Positions 48,782 to 60,597 of a DNA stretch of 64,000 nucleotides are shown piece after piece (the stretch's first letter is position 1; each line of letters starts with the position of its first letter). The notes beneath the pieces are model-generated. The model was not told where the DNA came from. It ran no database searches and worked only from the letters and a program-made list of their open reading frames with translations. Both the position numbers and the translations under genes were made by a program. Source of the stretch: Cryptomeria japonica (taxonomy: Eukaryota > Streptophyta > Pinopsida > Cupressales > Cupressaceae); contig NC_081412.1 in NCBI RefSeq assembly GCF_030272615.1, positions 20,499,932-20,563,931 on the forward strand, given 5' to 3'.

Positions 48782-48801
48782 AAATCGGATATCTGATTTT
48801 T
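48782..48801. repeat. Palindrome copy 4
   Basis: aaatcggatatctgattttt, preceded by a half copy ccggatatcggat at 48769. Upstream of the minus-strand gene. Confidence 0.8.
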
Positions 48802-48812
48802 ATAAAATCACG

Positions 48813-48844
48813 CAGCCCGTGGGTTAAAAATGACTCACGGGCTG
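48813..48844. repeat. Hairpin cagcccgtgggt / actcacgggctg
   Basis: Two 12-bp arms with one mismatch around an 8-base loop, lying between palindrome copies 4 and 5 in the presumed promoter of the minus-strand gene. Confidence 0.75.
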
Positions 48845-48869
48845 TCACAGTCAAAATATATTGTCTCAG

Positions 48870-48890
48870 AAAATCGGATATCCGATTTTT
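48870..48890. repeat. Palindrome copy 5
   Basis: aaaatcggatatccgattttt, perfect. 88 bp from copy 4. Confidence 0.85.
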
Positions 48891-48895
48891 ATATG

Positions 48896-49256
48896 TAAAT
48901 TATTTTAAAATAACATTATATTATATAATATAATAATATAATATATTATTATATTATATAATACGTATTGTATTATATTATTAAATATAATTATATATTG
49001 TATAATATATATAATATAATATATTATTATTAATATAATAATATATTATATTATATATTTTATATATTATATTATATAATTATATAATATATTATTATAT
49101 TATATATATTATATAATATTATATTATATAATATTATATAATATAATATTATATAATATAATATAATATAATAATATATTATATATTATATAATATGTAA
49201 TATATAATATTACATTATATATTATATAATATATTTTTTAATTTAAAATTCCAAAT
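48896..49256. repeat. (TATAATATAT)n low-complexity palindromic block
   Basis: About 360 bp almost purely of A and T with tataatatatt words that can fold on themselves. It lies between palindrome copies 5 and 6. A shorter AT-palindromic stretch sits inside palindrome 1 at 26035-26100, in the mirrored position. Confidence 0.85.
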
Positions 49257-49276
49257 AAAAATCGGATATCCAATTT
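49257..49276. repeat. Palindrome copy 6
   Basis: aaaatcggatatccaatttg; outermost right copy. Confidence 0.8.
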
Positions 49277-49435
49277 GCTTAGGTAATTACCATGCCAAGG
49301 TGTACTGATAGCCAAGCCAAGCAAAAAGTCAACACGGATTTTCGCATTTTTAGGCGACTGGAGAAGGCTATTTTTTTCACTTCGCCACTTTTTGGCCCCC
49401 ATGATCCTACACTAACCCAATTTCTAACAGTTTTA

Positions 49436-49839
49436 AAGGGTCTGTGCTAGTTGTGGCTTGTTTTTGGTAAGGGTTTTGTCTTCTCGTGGTTATTCTCATC
49501 CCAGTTGTTGACCAATGCTTAATGTTGAGCCTCTTATCATGTGGGCTATTGTTCTTCGTGGTTGGGTTCCCTCCTATGTGGCTCCTTTTGAGGTGAATTT
49601 ATCTTTTGTGGTCTTGGTATGGGTCTAGCGTATTTTTCTCTCCTTTCCCTCTTTCACGTTTCTTATAGAGGAGGTGGCAATGGCTATGGAGGTTGTGTTT
49701 TGCCTAGTGAGAGAGGTAGGTTGTTTCTCTTTGTGGCCTACATACGTCTTTGGTTGTGTGATTATGGAGTTGGATCGTGGTTTTCTTTTCCTTCTTGTTG
49801 GTCCACTTCTCATCTGCTCCTATTGAGGTGGGTCCCTTT
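49436..49839 (+). mobile_element. LINE 3'-region fragment, left part
   Basis: T/G-rich sequence of LINE 3' UTR character. It contains ttttgaggtg and, just before the break, ctattgaggtgggtccc. The continuation is at 57204, where ctattgaggtgga recurs. No coding domain recognised. Confidence 0.45.
49835..49839. repeat. TSD ccttt of plus-strand copia, left
   Basis: Identical to 57204-57208. Confidence 0.9.
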
Positions 49840-51315
49840 TGTTGGCATATGTGCAAAGTTTGATGACATGATGATAATGTATGTTGTCATTGATTTCAAT
49901 ATGTTGAACTGTGAACCAGTATGATGAAGTGTGAATCGCTATGTTGAAGTAAGTAAACTGGCAAGTGAACCGGTATGATGAAGTGTGAACCGGTATGTTG
50001 AAGTAATTAAACTAGAAAGTGAACCGGTATATGCAAAGTTTGTATCGGGGTTTCACTTGATATGACTACCGGTTGGTAGTCTCAGCTTTAGGGTTCCTGG
50101 CTGATGCATTCCAAGTCAGTGCAATTCGACCAACGACATCCTATGATGAGTTAGCATTGAAATGAAGATTAGATCATGTTGCCACATTAGCCTTGTGCAT
50201 GTGAAGGATTTCCTTGAGGATCTTGCATGAGAAGATTAATTCTATCTACCTCGGGAATGTGCAAAATCTGAGTAAACGATGGAGAGCGCGTGATGGGTTA
50301 CAGCTTCCAGAAGCGGTGAAGAACAGATGATGTAGAACATCTTGAGATTTGTTCAAGATTGTTTTACCCTATGTAATGTGATTAAACGGTCAGGATTGGG
50401 ATGACTGTATTAATAACCTAGATGCTTAGGGTTTTAGGTTTTGGCCATCGATCTAATTATTGTCTATAAGGTCGATGATGATTTATATTTAAAGTTGTTG
50501 GCAAATGAATGTATGTGAGGTGATTCTTGCCAGACCAGAGAAGTGAGTAGAGATCTACAGAGTGTGATTGCAGATGTAAAGGAATTGAAGTGGATCTGCC
50601 TTGGCATTCAGTGTTGTTATCAGATCAGTGTATTACCTATTGACTTCTAACCATTTCAGCAGCTGGAAAATCCCTTTACTGGGTAGCTTTAACAGGCTTT
50701 TTGTAAATCCTTTAATAGGGTGACTCAAAATCATTGAGTTCTTCAAATCCTCTTGCGAGATAACCTTTAACAGGGTTTTAACCTCTAACCGGGTATTTAG
50801 CCATCCCTTAATTGGGTGATCCCTAGCAGGATCAGTTCCTAGAAGAACCTATTGTAAAGTCTTTAACCGGACTAGGCTTTTAACAGAGTGGACTTCAGAA
50901 GAGTTCAAGAACAACTTGTGGGTATTCATCGCCACCATGGTTCTTCCCAGTTGGGTTTCCACGTGAAAAAATTAGTGTGTTATGTGTGATGCTTTTTCAT
51001 GTGATGATTCAGTGTTTTCTGTTAAGTGGTAATGCATGTTGATCTAATGGTCATTATACTTCTGATGTATTACTTGCTTAAGTATATGGGAATTTGAGAT
51101 GAGACATTAGGTTTTGAGAAGTTCTAAGTGTTACCGGTTTATGTCTTACACAATCTTACTGTGTTCTACCAATATTGTCTTGGTTTAGGTTGGTGATGTT
51201 GTTTGCCAGTTAGTGTAGTCTTTGCAGTTTAAGTTGTCTAAGAAATTTTTGTCTGTACTAATTCACCCCCCCTCTCAGTACCTGTTAGGTATTTACTGTT
51301 CATCATTATTCATCA
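49840..51315 (+). repeat. Copia 5' LTR
   Basis: TG...CA ends. Contains repeated gtgaaccggtat(g/a)tg words at its start, a series of ttaac(a/c)gggt words (50690-50880), and the block ttgggtttccacgtg at 50951. Confidence 0.93.
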
Positions 51316-51317
51316 AT

Positions 51318-51329
51318 TGGTATCAGAGC
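51318..51329 (+). other. Copia primer-binding site
   Basis: tggtatcagagc, complementary to initiator methionine tRNA, two bases after the LTR. Confidence 0.93.
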
Positions 51330-51386
51330 ATCCTCCAGGTCCTCGGTGCTATAAGCTTAACCACTTGAGGAAAAGATCCTATTCTA

Positions 51387-53374
51387 ATGATGAAGAGGGA
51401 AGGTCCTAAATTCAACAGAGATAACTTTAAGATATGGAAGGATAGAATGAAGATCTACATTAAAGCATGGGTGCTCAACACTAGAACTATGTTGAGAATA
51501 CTTATTTTGTCCCTACCAGTACTCTCACCGATGATCAAAGAAGAGAGATTCAGGAAAATGGGCAAGTCATGGAACCTCTTATCAACAATCTATCTGATAT
51601 TGAGTTTATAGATGTTCAGGATAAAGACAATCCCAAAGATATATGAGATACTCTAGAGACTATCTATGGCAGTGATGAGCATGTTAAGCAAGCTAAGGAA
51701 GAGAGCCTTAGGGGAAAATTTGAAGACATGCAGATGGTTGAAGGAGAGACCATTCAACAATATGGGATAAGAACTAATACTGTTGTTGGAGACATCAAGA
51801 GTGCAAGAGGTACAATGGATGATCCCACCATTGTTAGCAAAGTTTTGATATCCTTGTTACCAGTCCATGCAATAAGGGTTGCTGCTATTCAAGAGTTGAG
51901 ATCTATTGACAAGACAAAGGTATCTCTAGATTCCATCATTGCTAAGTTGATCGCATATGAGCTAAATAGTTATGATGGCAGTGTTCAGAAGACTGAATCA
52001 GCCTTTAGAGAATCTATTGCACTATCCAGAAAGGGAAAAGAAGTTGGTACCAGCTATGAACCTAGACAAAGTAGAGATATGGATGATGAGGAGATCCTGA
52101 TGGAGTTTGAAGCTCTTCTTGCCAAGAGACTTCCTAAGGGAACTGGAAAATACAGAGGTAAGCTCCCTTTGAAATGTTTTTCTTGCAATAGGATAGGAAA
52201 CATTGTTGTCAACTATCCTAATAGTGATAATAAGGACAAACCAGAGAAGTTTAAAAAGTTCAAAGGAGGAAATAGGAGAAACTATCTTGTTGCAGTCGAT
52301 GAAGGTGTCACTGATGATGAATCAGAAGATGAAGAAAGTGAAGACATAGTGTTTGTAGCCGTTAAGAAAGATGTGTCAGACAAGAAGGCTCTTGTCTCTC
52401 ACTTTGATAATTCTAACGAGTGGATTATTGATAGTGGATGTTCTCACCACATGACTAGTGACCAGAGAAATTTTTTGTCTTTGGAAGAGTATGATGGAGG
52501 TGTAGTCAAATTTGGTAATGATGCACCATGTATGGTAAAAGGCAAAGGGTCCATCTCTCTAAATGGAAAAAGCAGTGTTGATAATGTGTATTGGGTAGAA
52601 GGTCTTAGGCATAACCTTTTGAGTATTGCCCAGCTGAATGATAAAGGACTCACTTTGGAATTCAAAGGTGGAGTGTGCAACATAAAAGGAAAGAGTGGTG
52701 AATTGATGGCCACTGGTATGCAAACCAAAGGTAACTTATTTCAGTTAAATACAAATATCAGTCAATGTCTAATGTCTAAGTTTGATGACAGTTGGATATG
52801 GCATAGGAGACTCTGTCATGTAAATTTTGATAATATTGTGAAGGCCAGTAAGACCAAGGCAGTTAGAGGATTGCATGTGCTGAACAAATCAGAGAATCCT
52901 TTGTGCAGAGAATGTCCACTAGAGAAAATGTCTTCCTCAACCTTCAAAGGTAAATCTTTCACAACAGATAATTTACTTGATCTTGTGCATACTAATTTGT
53001 GTGGTCCTATGAAAACTAGGAGTGTTCAGGGAGATAGGTACTTTATGATTCTTACTGATGATTGCTCAATAATAATGTGGGTCACATTCTTGAAAGACAA
53101 GTCTGAAGCTTTTGGAAATTTTAAAGCCTTCAAAGCACTAGTTGAAATGGAAAGCAGTAAGAGGATTAAATGCCTTAGAACTAACCAAGGAGGTGAGTTC
53201 AATTCTAGTGAATTCAATAAGTACTGTGAAGAGAACGACACCAAGAGGAACCTGTCTGCCCCCCGGACTCCACAATAGAATGGCCTAGTAGAAAGGAACA
53301 ACCGGACTGTAGTTGAAGCAGCCAGAATGATGTTGATTCAAGGGAAGGTTGCTCACACTTTTTAGACAAAAGCA
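51387..53374 (+). pseudogene. Copia gag-protease-integrase (N part), broken
   Basis: Gag begins MMKREGPKFNRDNFKIWKDR at 51387; a frameshift lies between 51480 and 51730. The long frame 51728-53278 then holds a zinc knuckle that has lost two ligands (CFSCNRIGNIVVNYP, with His and the last Cys replaced), protease active site WIIDSGCSHHMT (52423), FGNDAPCMVKGKGS, the integrase HHCC motif (WHRRLCHVNF ... CRECPLEKM) and the first catalytic Asp region. TAG at 53276-53278 cuts the APRTPQ*NG motif and a second TAG occurs at 53364-53366. Confidence 0.93.
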
Positions 53375-55478
53375 GTGAGCACTGCAGCCTACAATATGAA
53401 CTGGGTACTCATCAAGAAAGGTAAGGATAAAAATCCTTATGAGTATTGGACTAGTAAGACTCCAGTAGTAAGCTACTTTAGAGTATTTGGTAGCAAGTGT
53501 TATATCAAGAGAAGTGAACACCAGAGCAAGTTTGATGAAAAATGTGATGAGGGAATATTCCTAGGGTATTCCACCAAGAGCAAAGCTCTCAAGTGTTTTA
53601 ACAATAGGACTCGGAGAATTGTTGAAAGTATCAATGTTAGAGTTGATGAAACCTCTGAGAAACCTGAGGAAACCGACAGTGAACAAGCGGTAGATGAACC
53701 GGGTGTAACCTTCTGGGAACCGGTTGCAAAACAAACAAGTACAAGTAACAGTGCTCCTACACTAGTAGATGTAGATGAAGATGAAGATGAGGATGAAGAG
53801 GAGAAGCAAGAGGAATCAACTAAGATCATTCCTAGGTATGTAAAGTTGCATCATGATCCAAAGAAAATCATAGGGGATAAGGATGCAGGAATACTTACAA
53901 GAAGAAAGGTTAGAGAGAATTCTTGCATGATTTCTGAATTTGAGCCCAAAAAATTTAAAGAGGCACACAAAGATGAAGACTAGATTAAGGCTATGGAAGA
54001 GAAACTTGACCAGATAGAAAAGAATGGTACATGGTCTTTGGTACCAAGACCTGAGCACAAAAATGTTATTGGCACCAAACGGGTTTTTAGAAACAAGTTG
54101 AATGAAGATGGCACAGTGGCAAGAAACAAAGAAAGATTGGTATGTAAGGGATATGCTCAAGAAGAAGGAGAAGACTATGGAGAAACCTTTGCTCCAGTAG
54201 CTAGATTGGAAGGAGTTCTAATGCTACTTGCATATGTAGCATTCAAGGGATTCAAAGTGTATCAGATGGATGTAAAATCTGCATTCCTGAATGGAATACT
54301 TGAAGAAGAAGTGTATATAGAGCAACCAGATGGGTTTTCCCTATCAGAAGAAAGTGATATGGTGTGTAGGCTACATAAAGCCTTGTATGGATTGAAGCAA
54401 GCACCTAGAGAATGGTATGAACATTTACACTCTCATCTTGTGAATATTGGATTTGAAAGAACAAGTGAAGATAGCAATATCTATCTGAAGTCAGAAGGTG
54501 ATCATATTTTGATCTATGAAGTGTTTGTTGATGACATAATTTTTGGTGGAGATGATAAGATGATCCATGTGTTTGCAGATGAAATGAAGACGGAATTCGA
54601 GATGTCACTAATTGGAGAGATTAAGTTCTTCATTGGACTATAGATTCAACAAATGAAAGATGGTAGCTTTATCACTCAGTCCAAGTATGTCAAAGAGGTG
54701 TTGAAGACCTTTGGCATGGAAGACAGCAAACCGCTTTGTACACCGATGATGACCGGTTGTAAATTGTCAAAAGAAGATGATTCAGCGTTGGTTAATGAGA
54801 AGGATTACCGGTCAATGATTCATAAGTTGCACTATGTAGTACACAGCAGACCGGACATTGCACATGTAGTGGGCATTGCTACACATTTTCATAAAAGTCC
54901 AAGAGAATCCCACTTGGTAGCAGTCAAGTGGATTCTTAGATATCTGAAGGGAACTATAGATTATGGATTGTGGTATCCATATAATAATGATTTCAATCTC
55001 AAAGTGTTTACTGATGCCGATTGGGCTGGTAATGTGGATGACTGGAAGAGCATAACTGGTGGTGCATTCTTTCTCGGTGGTAGACTAGTCTCATGGATGA
55101 GCAAGAAACAGAGTTGTATCTCCCAGTCTACAACAAAAGCAGAATATGTAGCAGCATTTATGAACTGTACTCAGACAATTTGGATGAAGCATGTATTAAG
55201 TGGTTTCAAAGTCCCTGTATCTGAACTGGTGAGTATATTTTGTGATAACACAAGTGCAATTAATATTTCCAAGAATCCGGTATTGCATGCTAGAACCAAG
55301 CACTTCGAGCTCAAATATCATTTCTTGAGGGAGAAATTTCAAAACAAAGAGGTTGTATTGGAACATGTTTTTCAGTAAGGAGCAGTTAGCAGATATATTC
55401 ACCAAGCCTCTATCAAAGGCTACATTTACCTATTTAAGAGGTGAATTAGGGGTGCTACCCCTTCAAGAGGTGAACTAA
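53375..55478 (+). pseudogene. Copia integrase (C part)-RT-RNase H, broken
   Basis: 53375-53983 holds the integrase C-terminal domain (SYFRVFGSKCYIKRSE, CDEGIFLGYS) and an acidic linker (DVDEDEDEDEEEKQEE). TAG at 53981-53983 replaces an expected Trp. 53993-54643 is RT ([28 protein letters not shown]), cut by TAG at 54641-54643 where Gln is expected. 54653-55375 is RNase H (DADWAGNVDDWK, TTKAEYVAAFMN). A frameshift near 55370 leads into KEQLADIFTKPLSKATF, ending at 55478. Fewer breaks than the minus-strand copia. Confidence 0.93.
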
Positions 55479-55712
55479 AGGTATGTGCTCCACAACAGTT
55501 AGGTATTGCATTGTCAAATCTTTTTAGGATTGATGTGCTGAAGGATGCTACTCCTCAGGGGGAGCAACATAGTGGAACATGGAAGCTTGTGCCTCCACCT
55601 TGGCATTGTTGTCAAAGGGGGAGAAGATGTGAAGCGAAGAAGATATCTATAGTATTGATGACATATAATATGGAAGAAGATGTAGAGATATCTTTGTGTA
55701 TTGCCATCAATG

Positions 55713-55726
55713 CCAAAGGGGTAGAT
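55713..55726 (+). other. Copia polypurine tract
   Basis: aaaggggtagat immediately before the 3' LTR. An upstream purine tract caaagggggagaag at 55613 may be a second one. Confidence 0.7.
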
Positions 55727-57203
55727 TGTTGGCATATGTGCAAAGTTTGATGACATTATGATAATGTATGTTGTCATTGATGTCAATATGCTGAAGTGTG
55801 AATCGGTATGATGAAGTGTGAACCGATATGTTGAAGTAAGCTGGAAAGTGAACCGGTAAGATGAAGTGTGAACGGATATGTTGAAGTATGTAAACTGGCA
55901 AGTGAACTGGTATATGCAAAGTTTGTATCGGGGTTTCACTTGATATGACTATTGGTTGGTAGTCTCAGCTTCAGGGTTTCCGGCTGATGCATTCCAAGTT
56001 TGTGTGATTCAACCGATGACATCCTATGATGAATTAGCATTAAAATGAAGATTAGATCATGTTGCCACGTCAGCCTTGTGCATGTGAAGGATTTCCTTAA
56101 GGATCTTGCATGAGAAGATTAATTCTATCTGCCTCAGGAATGTGCAGAATCTTAGTAAACGATGGAGAGTGTGTGATGGGTTATCAACTTCTAGAAGCAG
56201 TGAAGAACGGAAAATATAGAACGTCTTAAGATTTTTTCAAGATTGTTTTACCCTATGTAATGTGATTAAATGGTCAGGATTGGAACAAGTGTATTGATAA
56301 CCTAGATGCTTAGGGTTTTAGGTTTTGGCCACCGACCTAATTATTGTCTATAAGGTCAATGATGATTTACATTTAAAGTTGTTGGCAAATGAATGTATGT
56401 GAGGTGATTCTTGCCAGACCGGAGATGTGAGTAGAGATCTGTAAAGTGTGATTGAAGACGTAAAGGAACTAAAGTGGATCTTCCTTGGCATTGAGTGTTG
56501 TTATCAGATCAGTGTATTACCTGTTGACTTCTAACCATTTCAGCAGTTGGAAAATCCCTTTACCGGGTAGCTTTAATAGGCTTTTTGTAAATCCTTTAAC
56601 AGGGTGACTCAAAACCATTGAGTTCTTCAAATCCTCTTGCGAGGTAACCTTTAACAGGGTTTTAACCTCTAACCAGGTCTTTAGCCATCCCTTAACCGGG
56701 TGATCCCTAGTAGGATCGGTTCCTAGCAGAACCTGTTGTAAAGTCTTTAACCAGACTAGGCTCCTAACATAGCGGACTTCAGAAGAGTTCAAGAACAACT
56801 TGTGGGTATTCATCCCCACCGTGGTTTTTCCCAGTTGGGTTTCCACGTGAAAAAATCAGTGTGTTATGTGTGATGCTTTTTCATGTGATGATTCAATGTT
56901 TTCTGTTAAGTGGTAATGCATGCATATCTAATGGTCATTATACTTCTGATGTATTACTTGCTTAAGCATATGGGGAAGTTGAGATGAGACATTAGGTTTT
57001 AAGAAGTTCTAAGTGTTACCGGTTTATGTCTTACATAGTCTTATTATGTTTTACTGGTATTGTCTTGGTTTAGGTTGGTGATGTTGGTTGCCAGTTAGTG
57101 CAGTCTTTGCAGTTTAAGTTGTCGAACAAATTTTTGTCTGTACTGATTCACCCCCCCGCCTCTTAGTACCTGTTAGGTATTTATTGTTCATCATTATTCA
57201 TCA
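55727..57203 (+). repeat. Copia 3' LTR
   Basis: Partner of 49840-51315; followed by TSD ccttt. Confidence 0.93.
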
Positions 57204-57760
57204 CCTTTTCTATTGAGGTGGAGAGGGGTTTGGCTAGTACGGAGATGACTTTCAGTTGGAAAGTCTTTTTTGGTTTCAGCTTTATTGTTTTGGGATCCAT
57301 GTTAAAACCCACTTTCGAGATTAAGGGTGCCTTGGCTAAACCTTTTGTTTCTAGATCTAGCGTGTTCCTTGAAGTTTCTTACTCTTTGGAAGCCTTCGAT
57401 GCTTGGTGCAGGATGTTTTTGGGTCTCATGGATGAACCCTTGGTGAATGGATTAGGGGAGCCTTGTCAAAACCCTTGGTTCATGATAATGAAGCCTTGCA
57501 AAACCCTTATTTCACTGATGATATCTTTGGTCTAATTGCTCAGGCCTGGTGGGTGGCTTTGCTTGTTCTATGCTACCCTAGCAATGTTTGGTTAATGGTT
57601 GGTTGTTGTTAGTCTTTGTTTCTATTTTTTGTAATGTTCTACTTGTAGGTTCTATATTATTGTTTAATTCCAGATGGTTTCAGATCCCTTCAAAACCTTG
57701 TGTAGGGGGTTTTGGGTCCCCTCGAAACCTCTTTTTCCCCTAATCAAAAACTAATAGATT
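57204..57760 (+). mobile_element. LINE 3'-region fragment, right part with 3' end
   Basis: Continues the fragment at 49436-49839 after the copia insertion. The last 150 bp (gtaatgttctacttgtaggt, tggtttcagatcccttc, cccctaatcaaaaa) have the form of a plant L1-type LINE 3' UTR with a short A-rich end at about 57750. The open frame 57218-57535 shows no LINE domain. Confidence 0.5.
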
Positions 57761-58590
57761 AACAATTTTTCTAGGGACCTATACAGAAGCATGTACCTAT
57801 TTTAGAGGGTAAAGTAGTTTTAAGACCTTCATAGTTTGATGAAGAAATTGTACAACACATTTTAAGATATTTTGAAATAATGGTGCCGCTCTATTGGCGG
57901 AATAAACTCAAAAAGTTTACATGAACTTTGAAGAGTTTTTAGTTCTTTTAGAGTTTTTTACTCTTTGAATAGGTGGTGACTATGTGAATAAACTTAATTA
58001 ATTGTTGAAGAATTGATTTTTTTAATTCACACGCATTGCATAGTTCTACAAATTTTTAAGTCAAAGAAAGAAATTTACAAAGTTTACAATAATTTTTCAT
58101 GTAGTTGGTCTTTCCTTATTTTATTTTAAAAGAAGGAAAGCATTGTATCATGGTCATTTATAAATACCCATTAGGAGAATTATTATTCCCATATTCAATG
58201 AATTTTTACTTTAAAATGAAGGGATTTTAGTTGAGTAATGTAATTCTAAATAATTCAATATTATTGATTTTTATATGTATGCATCTTGATGAAATATATA
58301 TGGTAGTTGAAATTAAATAAACAAGGAATAGGTCTTAGCAATAGGAGGTATAAGGGGTTGTGTTTTGAGAATACCTAATATCATGTTGGGTTAGAAGAGA
58401 GATATGAATATTTAGTTGTAAATGAAACTATTTTTCATTACAAGAATATTTTAAAATTAATTTTTAATCTATATACCCCCTATACATTCAAATTTTGTGA
58501 TGCAAATCTCAGAACAACATAAGCCATGTCCTCAGAGAAAGACTTTCTCTATTCCAAGACATAGGCTACTTGATTTTAGTGGTATTCAAG
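57761..58590. other. AT-rich DNA, no gene
   Basis: No coding region or repeat structure identified. 58500-58590 may be the extreme 5' part of the gag-like unit that follows. Confidence 0.4.
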
Positions 58591-60105
58591 ACTACCCTAA
58601 TTCTATTCCTAGTGGAATTAAAGAAAATGTACCTAATTTTATAGGACAAAGATATGAAAAAACAAGAAAACATTAGCAATAATTTAATGAGTTAATTGGA
58701 GATTATGAGACTAAGTAGATGATGTTGTCAATAAGATTTTTTACAATCTTTGAAACAGGATTCTAGGGTTTGGTTCTCTATTCCACATATGTATTGTGTT
58801 TCCTCACTAAAAGAGTTAAAAGTAATATGTTTTAATCAACTTGATGCAAGAATTGAGGTATTCCCATTGATAAGTAAAATTGTTGATATTTAGAAGGATT
58901 GAGATGAGCTAGTTCTATTGTTGAACTTGATGCTTGCAAATATAGTGGAGGATAATCTATAAAATGTCATACCTAATGATGTAAAGTGTATGATATTATA
59001 CCTAGGTCCATTTGATGAAGAGATGAATTTCTTAATGAGAGATGAAGATACTTCAACAATCTGTCATATATTTTATATAGCTAGAGATATTGAGAAAAAA
59101 ATGAACTATTCAATAATGAAGATACATATGTCTAGAGTTGTGAAGAATTATAAAATATCTCATGCAAATGAAAATACGGATCAAAGAATAAAAATGATTA
59201 TAAAGAAAAAAAAAATCACTATTACAATTAATTTGTCATTACATCATTTAAATCAATATAATATCCAATTAGAATGCAACATGACCAAATGTGAAGTTGA
59301 TTAAATATGTTTCTTGTCCAATAACTATTTGATACAAAAGGGTATGAAGGAGAATCACCATTTGATTTGTATCCACGATTTATAGGTTTTTTATAGAAAT
59401 CACTAAATATTTATGTAGAGTAGGAAAATTGAACCACTGCAAAGGGTGGTCAAACCCGTTGAGGACTCAATAACCTTCTATCCACTTCAAGAAAACATTT
59501 GGTGTTCTCTAACCTCTAATTTTTCTCACTAGGATGGATAAGTATGAAAAAAACTATGTGATCTTGATAGATAAAAATATTTTAACTATAGAGGACAAAA
59601 GTATAGGCTACCGAGACCACCTGGAAAAGTCTATACACTCTCTATCTAGGATGTATTCATAGGTCAAGGAAAACAATGTGACATGCAAGCATCTTGTATG
59701 GGCAAGGTACTGAAACCCATACTAGAAAGTATAGAATAACTAGTATTTTCTTTTATGCTATGGATGCTATGAAAGAAACAAACTAGTAACTAATAGAATA
59801 CAAAGGATTAATGAAATGATAAAGAAAATATAGAGATCCTCATAGATGGTCTAGCGTACATGAATCCTCCAATAAATGTCATGTTCTTCTGCATCAATCC
59901 TACACACATACAACCAATGATGAAAATATTGGGTGCCTATGATTTAGAGATTTTCCACAGTCAAACCCCTGCTTTGGTGTTTCCACCTCCATGGATAGCC
60001 AGATAGATATATTTGATAAAATGATAATGAAAATGAAGAATAGGATGTAACAAATGATATGGTAAGCCAAAGATAATGAAATGAACAATATAATCAACTA
60101 GAGAG
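58591..60105 (+). repeat. Tandem unit A with degenerate gag-like frame
   Basis: Direct partner of 60598-62110 at a 2007-bp offset. The readable frame includes QDSRVWFSIPHMY, then YLGPFDEEMNFLMRDED and FYIARDIEKKMNYS (58990-59304). This pattern (a WF after an acidic stretch, then a helix ending in DIEK) recalls the Retrotrans_gag domain of gypsy elements. Several stops are present. The second half is non-coding. Confidence 0.55.
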
Positions 60106-60597
60106 GAGAAAATTCTCTTCAACACCAGAAAATAGAAGCCTGATGGGTGAGGAAAAGTTTATACCTCCCAAGGTAATGAAGCTTTACTATGGGAAACAAT
60201 GGTGGTGAGATAAAATAACAAAAATAGAAGAAACTATGAGAGGTAGAGAGTGTGATATTTTAAGAGAGCTTTTTGAATGCTAGAGAATGTAAGAGGGCCA
60301 AAGAGATGAAAATGAAGCAAGAAAGGCACATTGAAGGGGACTAGGAAGTTTCCCAATGTCAGTAGACATCAAAGGAGACATTACACTACTCGAATTAGCA
60401 AGTGTAAAATCCCAATGGCCACCTTTGGTCTGAATATTCATGAGACAAATGCATAGCACTTGGACATCTCAGTGGCATGTAGGTGCCCATGAATAAATCA
60501 GTCCAAATGGTCAAGAGATCAATCAAGAAAGAAGGAAAAACAAGTTGAGTAGGAAACTGAAGCAAAAGTCTAATCATCATTTCAAATTTAGGTAAAG
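60106..60597. other. Spacer between tandem units, no gene
   Basis: About 490 bp without coding evidence; not found in unit B. Confidence 0.5.

Larger units (their letters stand above)
25815..49435. mobile_element. Candidate giant, dead DNA transposon (mosaic)
   Basis: I group this span because six copies of the palindrome aaaatcggatatccgatttt occur only here: near each end (25976, 49257), in pairs just upstream of two convergent genes (37687 and 37786; 48782 and 48870). The sequence outside the two outer copies shows weak inverted similarity, for example gttgactttcc...aagcttg at 25894 and the complement of caagcaaaaagtcaac at 49323-49338, plus ctagtgta against ttagtgta further out. That suggests diverged terminal inverted repeats. 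The ends and any TSD are not resolved. About 7.5 kb of copia and about 3.8 kb of gypsy DNA are later insertions. The alternative is two or more unrelated elements sharing one palindrome family. Confidence 0.45.
49840..57203 (+). mobile_element. LTR-to-LTR Ty1/copia element, plus strand (7364 bp)
   Basis: LTRs 49840-51315 (1476 bp) and 55727-57203 (1477 bp), tgttgg...tcatca, perfect TSD ccttt. Primer-binding and polypurine sites are in place. gag-pol order is copia. Same lineage as the minus-strand copia by protein similarity, but LTR sequences differ over most of their length. The LTRs are still close to each other, so insertion is comparatively recent, yet the coding region is dead. Confidence 0.95.

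Noticed and set aside
48896-49256. AT-rich block considered as an origin or matrix attachment region
   Set aside because: Composition alone cannot support this; listed only as a low-complexity repeat.
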